Below are positions 26,569 to 35,509 of a stretch of 49,319 nucleotides of DNA, one piece after another (positions within the stretch are counted from its first letter, which is position 1; each line of letters opens with the position of its first letter). A model generated the notes under the pieces. That model saw only the letters and a list, made by a program, of their open reading frames with translations, was not told where the DNA came from and searched no databases. This stretch comes from Chitinispirillales bacterium (GTDB taxonomy: Bacteria > Fibrobacterota > Chitinivibrionia > Chitinivibrionales > Chitinivibrionaceae), in NCBI GenBank assembly GCA_031254455.1, contig JAIRUI010000103.1:1-49319 (forward strand). Direction: 5' to 3'. The translations under genes and the position numbers were made by a program.

Positions 26569-28635
26569 TTATTTAATTGCCGAAAGCATTCTTTTGTATT
26601 CTTCAAGATAATCTTTCACTTTTTCCTTAACCGTAGAAATTGTGTATCCGAATTTTTCGTCAAGTACTTTTGCTGGGGCTGACGCACCGAATTTTTCGTG
26701 TCCTACAACTTTTCCAAACACCCCCGAAAGCGACAAAAGCGAGTCGGGAAGTCCGGCAGTAAGTCCGAAAATCGGCACTCCGAATTTTGGTAAAATTCTA
26801 TTTTGATATTCCTCAGATTGCATTCTGAAAAGTCCTTCGCATACAGCAGAAACGACGCGAACAGACATATTTTCTTTTTCCAACTCCTTTGCTACGCCGT
26901 AAAGCAAACTGACTTCCGAACCGTTTGCAAGCAAAATAATATCCGGTTTCTCCGATTTTTCTTTAAGCACTATATAACAACCGTTTTTCGCACATTCGGC
27001 TTCCTTTCTACGGTCGCTGTTTTGAGCCGGTAAGTCATCCACGTTTTGCCGTGTCAAAATAAGCGCGGTCGGAGAATTTGTATTATTGTACGCAATTTCC
27101 CAAGCCGCTATTGTTTCGGGACAATCCGCAGGGCGTAAAACTAAAAGCGACGGCTCATTTTTGGAGTTTTTTACTCTTTCCAAAAGGCGTAGTTGAATTT
27201 CCTGCTCGACCGGCTGGTGTGTCGGTCCGTCCTCGCCGACTCTGAAAGAATCGTGCGTAAATACATATTTCACGGGAATTTCCTGTAACGCCGCAATGCG
27301 AATCGCAGGTTTCATATAATCCGAAAATACAAAAAACGTCGCGCAAACCGGCACAATTCCACCATGTAAACACAAGCCGTTCATAATGCTCGCCATCGTA
27401 AGTTCGGCGACACCGGCTTGCAAAAAACCGCCGGAAAAATCGTGATACGAAAATTCTTTGCTTTTTTCCAAAAATTTACCGGTTTGGTCGCTGTTTGACA
27501 AATCAGCCGATGAAACAACCATATTACCGATGTTTTGTGCAAAATATGATAAAACCGCTCCGCTTGCGTTACGTGTAGCAGAATTTACAGGTGAAGTCAC
27601 TTTTGAGAAATCAACATTTTGAGGAATTTTTGAAAACATCTCGAATAATTTTTTTGCAAGTTCGACATTTTCTTTTTCCCATTTCCACTGAATTTCTTTT
27701 GCTTTTTTTGCGATTTTGCGCTTTTCTTCAAGAGTTTTTACGAAGAAATCTTTCACTTCCTCAAAAACCGTAAACGGCTCGTCGGGATTTCCACCCAAGT
27801 TTTTTATAGTTTTTGCAATATCGACCCCTGCGTTTGATAAAGGCTGTCCGTGCGTAGAAACCTGTCTTTCAAACGATTTTCCGTCAACCGTCAACGCGCC
27901 TTTCCCCATAATCGTTTTTCCGATAATTAATGTCGGTTTTTCTTTTTCTTCGACCGCTCTCTTGAGCGCGGCGCGAATTTCATCAACATTATTTCCGTCA
28001 ACCGTTTCAACGCGCCAACCCCAAGATTTATACTTGGACGGAGTATCTTCACTTGTAGTTTTGTCGGTTGTGTGCGACAATTGAATATCGTTTGAGTCAA
28101 AAAACATTATCAAGTTTGAAAGTCCTAAAAGCCCGGAAATTCTTCCGACACCGAAAGCGATTTCTTCCTGCATTCCGCCGTCCGAAACAAAAACGTAGGT
28201 TTTATGAGAAGTCCATTCGCCGAATCTATGAGCGTAAAATCTTTCTGCGATTGCAGCGCCGACGCCCATAGCCGCGCCTAAGCCAAGCGGTCCTGACGTG
28301 TTTTCTATCCCGCGTGAAACATCTACTTCAGGATGCCCGTGCGTGGGGCTTTTCCACTGACGAAAATTCTGTATTTCCTGAATAGAATATTTGCCTATCA
28401 AATGTAAAATGGAATACAGCATAGGCGACATGTGCCCGGGATCAAGAAAAAATCTATCTCTAAAAATCCATTCCGGATCATCGGGATCAAAATTAAGAAA
28501 TTCCGAATATAAAACCGATATGAAATCCGAACCGCCCATTGCGCCGCCGGGATGTCCGGATTTCGCTTTTTCAACCATAGAAAGTGATAAGATTCGCACG
28601 TTATCGGCGACTTTTTGCAGTATTTGTTTTGACAT
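26569..28635 (-). CDS. tkt: Transketolase
   Basis: A 688-residue thiamine-diphosphate enzyme of the pentose phosphate pathway that moves two-carbon units between sugar phosphates. Motifs include SGHPGGAMGG near the N-terminus, the ThDP/metal loop beginning VSDGGMQEE (a variant of the usual GDG loop), and the C-terminal Pyr-domain HDSFRVGEDGPTHQPVEQ with the proton-relay Glu nearby. The start has a GGAAGG site. The palindrome at 28680-28705 lies 45 bases upstream and may control it. It is monocistronic as far as can be seen. Confidence 0.93.
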   Translation of the reverse strand: MSKQILQKVADNVRILSLSMVEKAKSGHPGGAMGGSDFISVLYSEFLNFDPDDPEWIFRDRFFLDPGHMSPMLYSILHLIGKYSIQEIQNFRQWKSPTHGHPEVDVSRGIENTSGPLGLGAAMGVGAAIAERFYAHRFGEWTSHKTYVFVSDGGMQEEIAFGVGRISGLLGLSNLIMFFDSNDIQLSHTTDKTTSEDTPSKYKSWGWRVETVDGNNVDEIRAALKRAVEEKEKPTLIIGKTIMGKGALTVDGKSFERQVSTHGQPLSNAGVDIAKTIKNLGGNPDEPFTVFEEVKDFFVKTLEEKRKIAKKAKEIQWKWEKENVELAKKLFEMFSKIPQNVDFSKVTSPVNSATRNASGAVLSYFAQNIGNMVVSSADLSNSDQTGKFLEKSKEFSYHDFSGGFLQAGVAELTMASIMNGLCLHGGIVPVCATFFVFSDYMKPAIRIAALQEIPVKYVFTHDSFRVGEDGPTHQPVEQEIQLRLLERVKNSKNEPSLLVLRPADCPETIAAWEIAYNNTNSPTALILTRQNVDDLPAQNSDRRKEAECAKNGCYIVLKEKSEKPDIILLANGSEVSLLYGVAKELEKENMSVRVVSAVCEGLFRMQSEEYQNRILPKFGVPIFGLTAGLPDSLLSLSGVFGKVVGHEKFGASAPAKVLDEKFGYTISTVKEKVKDYLEEYKRMLSAIK

Positions 28636-28679
28636 TCAACCTTCCAACTGAATAAATACAAAGAATATGCGGGGAAAAT

Positions 28680-28705
28680 ACTATATTTCATGCATGAAAT
28701 ATAGT
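28680..28705. promoter_or_regulatory. 26-bp perfect palindrome upstream of tkt
   Basis: The stretch is its own reverse complement over 26 bases, with core ATTTCATGCATGAAAT. It lies 45-70 bases before the tkt start codon on the promoter side. A dimeric repressor or activator site is the simplest reading. A hairpin in the leader RNA is the alternative. Confidence 0.6.
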
Positions 28706-28730
28706 GTAAAATATAAAAATATCTGCGAAT

Positions 28731-28776
28731 TAACATAAAGAGGCGGAAATAAATTTATTTCCGCCTCTTTATGTTA
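28731..28776. terminator. 46-bp perfect palindrome, probable bidirectional terminator
   Basis: Two exact 23-base arms (left arm begins TAACATAAAGAGGCGG) meet without a loop. It lies 20 bases after the stop of the secreted-protein gene (28797) and about 95 bases before the tkt start. The GC core GAGGCGG/CCGCCTC would form a stable stem. The following U-tract is weak, so termination is inferred. Confidence 0.7.
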
Positions 28777-28796
28777 CGCATCTTTAATACGTTTAC

Positions 28797-31766
28797 TTAT
28801 TTCTTCGTACCTACGCCAATCGTATGATTACTGTTCTGCGTCGCACCATCAGGACCGGTAATTGAGAGAATCGTTAAATAAGAACCTACTCCTACATTTC
28901 TATCCGCACGATTTTTACCGTTCCATTTTACGTATATTTTTGTAGTACCGTTTTGGTCGATAATCTCTGCGGAGATATTGCCTTTCCCGCCGTTCAATCC
29001 GTCCAAACTCGCAACAACGTTTCCGGTTGCGTCCATAATTCTCCCTTTAATATCAATTTTGCTGCGGTTTTGCTGTTTTATATTAGTCAAGAAATCCGCA
29101 ACGATAACGGGATTATTCGATTCTCCGGGAACTATCGGCGACACTTTCTTTATTATCAACTTATACGGTATATCTTTAACATTAAGAAGGACATAATTCG
29201 TAGTGTTTTCTTGCGTTACGTAATTATTTTTATCCTGAATCGTATATGGACGCGTACGCAAAGAATCGCCGTCAAAAGGACCGTCGCCGATTATCTCAAC
29301 CACCTCAAACTTAACTATATTGCCGCCGTTGTAGCCGTCAACAACTTTGAGTTTCATAGCATACGAACCATTGGGAGTATAAAACTCAAATATTTCATCG
29401 TTACCTGAAATTATATTTGTCGCCTCACTGAATTTAACTATCAAAGTATCGGAATACCTTTCAATCTTCCCGGTTTGCTCATAAACACTTTCAACAATAC
29501 TTCCCGGTGCATACGTAGCGGTAAGCGGAACAGGCGCTATAGAATCGCCTATCCAAACCGCACCCGTATCGCTGTATTCGGCGCCCGTGAGTTTTCCCAG
29601 CATTTTAGGATCCGGTTCAAATCCGGTCTCTCTGTTAGTATCCAGTTCGCTATAAGTCGAGAATATCCATTTGTCCGCGACAATAACAATCATATTTTTA
29701 TTTATAACGTCAACCGCACATGTTCCGGTATTACCGTCAGGATAACGTATAATTCCGTTTTTCTCGACTACAATCGTGTCATAAACCGTTATTCCTGCAG
29801 AATTTGTATGTCCTTGATCCCACGGAGAAACTAATCTCACATTATCGGGAGCGTCGTTTACCGGAATTGTAGTATTAATGACGACTTTATTAATAACGCC
29901 CTTACCTTCCGTATCGTAGAACCATGCATCTTTTGCATCTGCGGTTAGACGATATTTATATTCTTCAACATCGGACGGTAAACGGTCGTCACTAAACGCC
30001 GCTATTTTAATAGTGGTATTCTTGTCTATGCGAATTTTCCCGTTATTGTCTATTTTATGTCCGTTATTCGGACTCGGAGTGGTTCCATCGATCGTATACC
30101 AAATTTCAAAATTCATATATTCACTTGGAATTATTCCCGGTACTGACGCCGTAACTTCAATAACGCCCGTAAATTTCATTTCTTTCGGCGATTTTTCCGA
30201 CGGAGTTAATATGACGTTCGGCAAATGTTCCTGAATAAATTTCCAGAACTTATAACTCGGGTCGTAGTCGCCGTTATACACGTAAGCGCTGACATAAACA
30301 ATATCTTTTTCATCCCATTTATTGGAAACAGTGTCTATTACTATATTTCCCCCGTCAATTCCGTAATTCAATAATTCCTCAACAGTATAAGGATAATCGT
30401 CTATACGATATTTAAGCAATTGTCCGTCGCTGGCGTCGTATTGTATTTGAACCGCCTGCTTTTGTCCGAATTTATTGACTTGCGGATTTTCATAAGCCGA
30501 TTTTCCTTGCGGAAGAAGAAGAAGATTCAGCCATGCGCCCTTTAATTCCTGCACGAACGTCCATTCGTTCGAACCGGTTGAATAATCTTCCGACACGACG
30601 ATCGCCTTAAGCGTAACGGAGGATTCTATTTCGACTCCTTTATTGCTGTCGTAAACTTTGGAACCGGTTGTAGGGTTTCCGCCGTTCAAAGTATAATAAA
30701 TCGTGTAATTTCCGTTAACCGGATTTCCCGCTTCATCGGTTATTTTGAATTTAATATTCCCTCTTTCAGGAATTCCCAATTCCGAAGTACCGGTTCCGAA
30801 TACTTTAGTGTCAAAAGGTATGACTCCTTCTTGCGTTAGAGCGTCTATAGAATAATTTGCAACCTCAATATTAAGTTTAGGTAGTTTACGAACATAAATC
30901 CATTCTTTGGGTGGAGACGACTCATAGCTGCTTTCGTCTGCAAACGCTTTAAGCCTGACTGTATCAGAATTCGCAAATAAATTTTTACCTAAAGTTACGC
31001 TTGCGCCCGGTTTACAAACCGTCGATAACGCAGTAGGAGCGGTTCCATCAATTGTGTAATAAATATCCGCGCTTGGGATCCGAATGTCTCCAAAAAATGC
31101 GTCAAGTGTTATATTAAGTTCTTTAGTTGTAAACGTATAAACCGCGTCATATCCATTTGACGGAGTGGCAGTAACTTTTAAAGTAGGAACCGGCTGTGCG
31201 ACAATTAACCCCGTATGTGAGGATTTATCGCCGACTAAAGCGGTATTGTATATAATAATTTTGGGTTCAAGTATGAGCTGTTGAGTGATAATATTGTTTT
31301 TATCCCAATTATTCGTATTAGTCATTCCGGCGTTCACGTAACCTAGCCCGCCGCTGTACATTATGATAATATATGCATTATTCCATATTCCCAAATCTCC
31401 ATCCCATTTCCCGTTGTTGCTTATATCAATATCCGCCATCTTAAACGTAAAAGTTTGGGTGTTGTTTGAAAAACCGTTAGATCCCTGAGTAGAAGTAAAA
31501 TTAGTCACAGATTTGACTTGTACGCCTTCATTGCCCCCCCCCCAAACAGGATTTGTCGAGAGATAAGCGGTATAATAAAATAATTCTTTTTCCCATTGAT
31601 TGGTTCCCGTAGCGCTGAACGAAACAGTCACGGTCACATCTGTTCCGGGTTTTGTTATTCTTCCCGGACTGACTGAAACTATTTGGGCGCTCATACTTTG
31701 CGCAGCCGATGCCGAAACCGCCAATATTCCAGTTAAAATCAAAAAAGATAATAAAAACTTTTTCAT
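28797..31766 (-). CDS. Large secreted protein with chitobiase-like repeats and FlgD-like C-terminus
   Basis: A 989-residue exported protein with signal peptide MKKFLLSFLILTGILAVSASA. Three or four repeats of about 80-100 residues carry YYTIDGTAPT, YYTLNGGNPTT and WYTIDGTTPSPN, matching the chitobiase/beta-hexosaminidase C-terminal-type Ig module used in bacterial surface proteins. The C-terminus (GRIMDATGNVVASL ... VKWNGKNRADRNVGVGSYL) resembles the FlgD-type Ig module that ends many secreted proteins in Fibrobacter-like bacteria. A run of ten G (31534-31543) lies in codons 75-78 (WGGGN) and keeps the frame open in this copy. The AGGAGG start site follows the upstream secreted gene by 23 bases. 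The function is not known; surface adhesion or substrate binding is inference. Confidence 0.85.
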   Translation of the reverse strand: MKKFLLSFLILTGILAVSASAAQSMSAQIVSVSPGRITKPGTDVTVTVSFSATGTNQWEKELFYYTAYLSTNPVWGGGNEGVQVKSVTNFTSTQGSNGFSNNTQTFTFKMADIDISNNGKWDGDLGIWNNAYIIIMYSGGLGYVNAGMTNTNNWDKNNIITQQLILEPKIIIYNTALVGDKSSHTGLIVAQPVPTLKVTATPSNGYDAVYTFTTKELNITLDAFFGDIRIPSADIYYTIDGTAPTALSTVCKPGASVTLGKNLFANSDTVRLKAFADESSYESSPPKEWIYVRKLPKLNIEVANYSIDALTQEGVIPFDTKVFGTGTSELGIPERGNIKFKITDEAGNPVNGNYTIYYTLNGGNPTTGSKVYDSNKGVEIESSVTLKAIVVSEDYSTGSNEWTFVQELKGAWLNLLLLPQGKSAYENPQVNKFGQKQAVQIQYDASDGQLLKYRIDDYPYTVEELLNYGIDGGNIVIDTVSNKWDEKDIVYVSAYVYNGDYDPSYKFWKFIQEHLPNVILTPSEKSPKEMKFTGVIEVTASVPGIIPSEYMNFEIWYTIDGTTPSPNNGHKIDNNGKIRIDKNTTIKIAAFSDDRLPSDVEEYKYRLTADAKDAWFYDTEGKGVINKVVINTTIPVNDAPDNVRLVSPWDQGHTNSAGITVYDTIVVEKNGIIRYPDGNTGTCAVDVINKNMIVIVADKWIFSTYSELDTNRETGFEPDPKMLGKLTGAEYSDTGAVWIGDSIAPVPLTATYAPGSIVESVYEQTGKIERYSDTLIVKFSEATNIISGNDEIFEFYTPNGSYAMKLKVVDGYNGGNIVKFEVVEIIGDGPFDGDSLRTRPYTIQDKNNYVTQENTTNYVLLNVKDIPYKLIIKKVSPIVPGESNNPVIVADFLTNIKQQNRSKIDIKGRIMDATGNVVASLDGLNGGKGNISAEIIDQNGTTKIYVKWNGKNRADRNVGVGSYLTILSITGPDGATQNSNHTIGVGTKK
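31534..31543 (-). repeat. Homopolymeric G10 tract inside coding sequence
   Basis: Ten consecutive C on the plus strand read as G10 in the gene. Loss or gain of one base would shift the frame at about codon 75 of 989. Tracts this long are normally absent from AT-rich coding sequence. Confidence 0.97.
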
Positions 31767-31789
31767 ATTTTCCTCCTATTCATTCGCAA

Positions 31790-33139
31790 TTAATCGCTAC
31801 ACGGCGGCGTAAATTTTACTTTATAGTCAAATTGAAGTGGCAACACACCCCTATTATTCGGCAGTACAAGATCTGTCCATATAAGCTCGGTTTTTCCACT
31901 AGGCAAATAAGTTACATACGGCTTAGGATCATATTTGTCATCACTTTTATCAATGTACTCCAAACATTTTGACAACGTATCTCTAACTACTATAGGCCCA
32001 ACCTTGTAAATCGCATTATTTTTAAGCGTAATATAACAAGTTCCGGTTTCTCCGTCTTCTTTTTCAATAATGGACCCATCCTGACTGAACGATTTGTTTA
32101 TTGAATACATAGCCGTTTGAGTCATTAAGGCGTAAATATTTTGAATCGTGGCGAAAGTAGCTCTGGAGATTACGCTTGAATTTCCTCCGCTGGATTGTGG
32201 TCCCCACGCAGTTATAGCCCAGCCCACGATTAAAATTCCATTGCCTATTATCGGATCCATCTCACCGGTTTTCCATGCTACGATTACGTCCGAATTTGCC
32301 GTTAGATTTTTCGCTAAAGGCTTTCCATGAACTATCTCACCGCTCGGATACCCCCCCGGCATAGCCCAATTCATAGGGTGTTTATCGTTTTCGTCTTTTA
32401 AATCGTTAAAATTACATTTGAAATCATAATTATCCGTGAAAGAAAAATTGCCGCCGTCAGGAGAAGATATTGGATTTTTAGTATTCGTATAATTCTTATC
32501 CAAAGTGAAATTCTTTATAACAAATTCGACACCGGCATTTCTGGTTGTAAATTCTCCACGAACCGTTTGCAGGTATAAGGCGCCGCCGGACTGCAAAAAC
32601 ACCCTAAAATAGGAAGCGTCGCTTGTCTTCTGATTTAGGTTAGTGGTAATAGAAGCTTCTGCGCCGCCGGCAAGTATGTTTCTAAACCTTAAATCATATA
32701 CTTGAGACCAATAAGTGAGCGGATTACCTGCATCGTATAAAGAATCAAACAAAGGATCTTTCCCGTAGAAAGTTTTTTTTAAGTCGCTGTCCATTCCCTG
32801 CACCGTGACATTGAGGGTATCGACTAACGTCAACGGCGGATCTATTTTTGGTATCCCGTCTGTTTTGTCATAAACAAGGTTACCATTTTCGTGAGTAGAA
32901 TAAGTGATGTGCCTCTCGTCACCAGAAAGAGCCGCTCTAAACGTCTGCATTGCCGGGTTGGAAAATTCTAAACCCATACCCGCGCCATTGTATATAATTA
33001 ATGCAGCGCCGGGCTCTTTTGGCGCTTCTCCGCAAGACACAGCCCAAACATTAGCCGCAAAAGCGCAAAAGATAATAAGAGTAAGAGTAAGGCCCCCCCC
33101 CCCAGCAAATTCTAATTTATTTTGCAATTTTTGTAACAT
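31790..33139 (-). CDS. Secreted protein with DUF11-like repeat domain
   Basis: A 449-residue exported protein, first of a two-gene operon. The N-terminus MLQKLQNKLEFAGGGGLTL is followed by a hydrophobic core and a cut-like site (FAANVWA), i.e. a signal peptide. The four glycines are encoded by a G11 tract (33093-33103). The C-terminal 100 residues (CYITLKNNAIYKVGPIVVRD, then GKTELIWTDLVLPNNRG) have the pattern of DUF11-type beta-sandwich repeats of cell-surface proteins. The middle part (CGEAPKEPGAALIIYNGAG ...) is unrecognised. The start has a strong AAGGAGG site. A smaller G7 run is at 32351-32357. The function is unknown; it is probably at the cell surface together with the next gene product. 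Confidence 0.82.
   Translation of the reverse strand: MLQKLQNKLEFAGGGGLTLTLIIFCAFAANVWAVSCGEAPKEPGAALIIYNGAGMGLEFSNPAMQTFRAALSGDERHITYSTHENGNLVYDKTDGIPKIDPPLTLVDTLNVTVQGMDSDLKKTFYGKDPLFDSLYDAGNPLTYWSQVYDLRFRNILAGGAEASITTNLNQKTSDASYFRVFLQSGGALYLQTVRGEFTTRNAGVEFVIKNFTLDKNYTNTKNPISSPDGGNFSFTDNYDFKCNFNDLKDENDKHPMNWAMPGGYPSGEIVHGKPLAKNLTANSDVIVAWKTGEMDPIIGNGILIVGWAITAWGPQSSGGNSSVISRATFATIQNIYALMTQTAMYSINKSFSQDGSIIEKEDGETGTCYITLKNNAIYKVGPIVVRDTLSKCLEYIDKSDDKYDPKPYVTYLPSGKTELIWTDLVLPNNRGVLPLQFDYKVKFTPPCSD
33093..33103 (-). repeat. Homopolymeric G11 tract in the signal-peptide region
   Basis: Eleven C on the plus strand, G11 in the gene, encode codons 13-16 (four Gly) just before the hydrophobic core of the signal peptide. 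A one-base slip would abolish the protein after about 13 residues. Confidence 0.97.
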
Positions 33140-33449
33140 AATACTTCCTCCTTAAATATAGTAATTGCTTTTCAAAATTAATATCAATATATTCTCACTA
33201 AGAAATATATAGTAAATAAGCGCAGTTTTCATAATTTTTTGCGATATTTGTAAATTTTATAGAAATTTCAATTAATGGGAAATTCAAATCGATTAAGAAA
33301 GTTTGTCTGAACGAAATCTAATTACATTCTTTTCGTACAATTCTTGACATCATTTGTCGCTATAAATTATTTTCATTTTACAGGACTTACATAATAAAAC
33401 ACACAGTAAATTCAATAATATTGTTGTCATTTTAATACGGAAAATAGAA
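33140..33449. other. Divergent intergenic region (310 bases)
   Basis: It separates the minus-strand secreted operon from the plus-strand helicase. It is very AT-rich, with a promoter-like element for the helicase (33344-33374) and only weak candidates for the operon. No RNA gene or coding remnant was seen. Confidence 0.6.
33344..33374 (+). promoter_or_regulatory. Putative helicase promoter with TAAATTATTTT element
   Basis: TTGACA at 33344-33349 and TAAATTATTTTC at 33363-33374, 13 bases apart. The latter also occurs before dnaX and leuB. The start codon is 76 bases further on. Confidence 0.4.
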
Positions 33450-35453
33450 ATGTCAAAAATTCATCTTGACGATAGACAAACGGAAGCGGTAAATCATACA
33501 AACGGAGCACTGCTTATTCTTGCAGGGGCAGGTTCTGGGAAAACGCGCGTTTTGACGGCAAGAACACAGCGTTTAATTTGCGAGAATATCGCAAAACCGG
33601 AAGAAATTCTTGCCTTGACTTTTACCAACAAAGCCGCAAAAGAAATGCGGAAACGAATCGCAAACGCCGTTGGAAGCGGACTTGCAAACAGGATGACCAT
33701 AGGAACTTTTCACTCGCTGGGAGTAAAAATCCTGCGAAATTACGGGCAATATCTGAATTTACACACTAATTTTACGATTTTGTCGGAAAACGACCAGATT
33801 TCTACAGTGAAAACGGCGATCCGCGACTTGGGAAGTAAAAAAATTGCACAAATTCCGCCGCAAGATTTGTTAAATGAAATTTCTCTTACTAAAAATGCGG
33901 GAATTTTCCCTGAAGATCTGAAAAATAACGTCGAAAAAAGAGCGATAGGCAAAATATATGAGCAATATTGCAAAATTTTGAATAAACGCCAAAGTGTCGA
34001 TTTTGACGATTTGCTTTTGCTGCCGTTAAAATTATTTCAGGAAAAACCGAAAATTCTTGAAGAATTTCGTGAAAAATACAAATTTGTGTCGGTTGACGAA
34101 TTTCAGGACACTAATTCCGCACAGTTAAAATTTGTACGGCTCATTAGCAGTCCGCATAATAATTTAATGGTTGTAGGCGATGACGATCAAGGAATTTATT
34201 CATGGCGCGGCGCTCAAATTCAAAATATTCTTAATTTCCATTTATTCGCTAACGCAAAAACCGTTATTTTGAACAGAAATTACCGCTCGGCTCGGCAAAT
34301 CGTAGAAGCGGCAAACGCCGTTATTTCAAAGAATACTCGCCGAAAAGCCAAAGATATCGTTTCGGTTTTGGACGCTGGCGAACCGATTTCGACATACAAA
34401 GGACACGACGAAGAAGACGAAATTAGGTTTATCGTCGATAAAATTTGCGATTTTGTCGATAAAAAAACATACGATTACAACGATTTTGCGCTGCTTTTGA
34501 GAACGAATTTACTTATGCGGGAATTTGAAGACGCGTTTCGCAAGAAAAAAATACCTTACATTATTCATGGCGGTATGAGTTTTTACGACAAGCGGGAAGT
34601 GAAAGACGTGTTTGCGTATCTTAATTTTTTTGCAAATAAATTTGACGAATTGAGTTTATCGCGAATTTTGGACGTGCCGAATAAAGGATTTACGGCATCT
34701 GCGATTTCTGCGGTCGATGAGCAGGCCGGACTCAAAAAAATTTCACTTTGGGACAGCTATGAACTATATGAAAACCTTGAAGGAGAAATAAGCGATTCGC
34801 AATACGCAATTTTGAAAAAATTTGTTCTGTTTATGCAAAAATATATACAAAAATTTGCGGGTGACGAATTTCCCAGCAAAGTTTTACGGGAATTACTTGA
34901 GGAATTGAAATATATTGAAATATTGAAAAAAATTGAAGAAGATGAAAAAAAATTAGAAAATAGAATTGAAAACGTAAACGAAATTTTGAATATGCTTGAG
35001 AAATATGAAAGCAGACATCCCAACGATATGAATTTGGGAGATTTTTTGCAAAATATTTCGCTTAATTCCGGTGAAAACAACTCGGATTTCAATGTAAAAG
35101 CGGTGGTTATGATGACTATGCACAAATCTAAAGGTTTGGAATTTCCGGTTGTTTTCATTCCGGTTTTAGACGATGTGATTATGCCAAGTAAAAAGTCGAT
35201 AGAAGAAGGAAAAATCGAAGAAGAACGGCGGCTTTTTTACGTTTCGATGACGCGGGCGAAAAAACAGCTTTTTTTGTCATTCCCGAGATTTAAGCAAGTT
35301 CGAAAAAGAGCAATGGAAGTCAAACCCTGTCGTTTTTTGAATGATATCCCGCTTGAATGCCTCGACGGCAAAATCGGTGAAAAACAAGACGTTGAATACA
35401 AATTGATTATGGAAGAAATGTTTAGAAAAGCTCAAGCGGAATTGGAAAATTAA
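33450..35453 (+). CDS. UvrD/Rep-family ATP-dependent DNA helicase
   Basis: A 667-residue superfamily 1A helicase, 3'-5' DNA unwinding in repair and replication restart. Motif I is LAGAGSGKT, Ia LTFTNKAAKEMR, II VDEFQDTN, III GDDDQGIYSWRGA, IV LNRNYRS, V TMHKSKGLEFPVVF, and VI FYVSMTRAKKQL. All are intact. The length fits Rep or a short PcrA/UvrD; I cannot choose between them. It precedes flhA by about 55 bases on the same strand. Confidence 0.95.
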   Translation: MSKIHLDDRQTEAVNHTNGALLILAGAGSGKTRVLTARTQRLICENIAKPEEILALTFTNKAAKEMRKRIANAVGSGLANRMTIGTFHSLGVKILRNYGQYLNLHTNFTILSENDQISTVKTAIRDLGSKKIAQIPPQDLLNEISLTKNAGIFPEDLKNNVEKRAIGKIYEQYCKILNKRQSVDFDDLLLLPLKLFQEKPKILEEFREKYKFVSVDEFQDTNSAQLKFVRLISSPHNNLMVVGDDDQGIYSWRGAQIQNILNFHLFANAKTVILNRNYRSARQIVEAANAVISKNTRRKAKDIVSVLDAGEPISTYKGHDEEDEIRFIVDKICDFVDKKTYDYNDFALLLRTNLLMREFEDAFRKKKIPYIIHGGMSFYDKREVKDVFAYLNFFANKFDELSLSRILDVPNKGFTASAISAVDEQAGLKKISLWDSYELYENLEGEISDSQYAILKKFVLFMQKYIQKFAGDEFPSKVLRELLEELKYIEILKKIEEDEKKLENRIENVNEILNMLEKYESRHPNDMNLGDFLQNISLNSGENNSDFNVKAVVMMTMHKSKGLEFPVVFIPVLDDVIMPSKKSIEEGKIEEERRLFYVSMTRAKKQLFLSFPRFKQVRKRAMEVKPCRFLNDIPLECLDGKIGEKQDVEYKLIMEEMFRKAQAELEN

Positions 35454-35509
35454 AAAAAATATTTTTATTGTGCAAATATTATTTTTAGCAAAACTATAGC
35501 GGAGAAATG

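Noticed and set aside
32351..32357. G7 run in the DUF11-like gene
   Set aside because: Much shorter than the two tracts of 10 and 11; slippage rate would be low, so I do not count it as a third switch.
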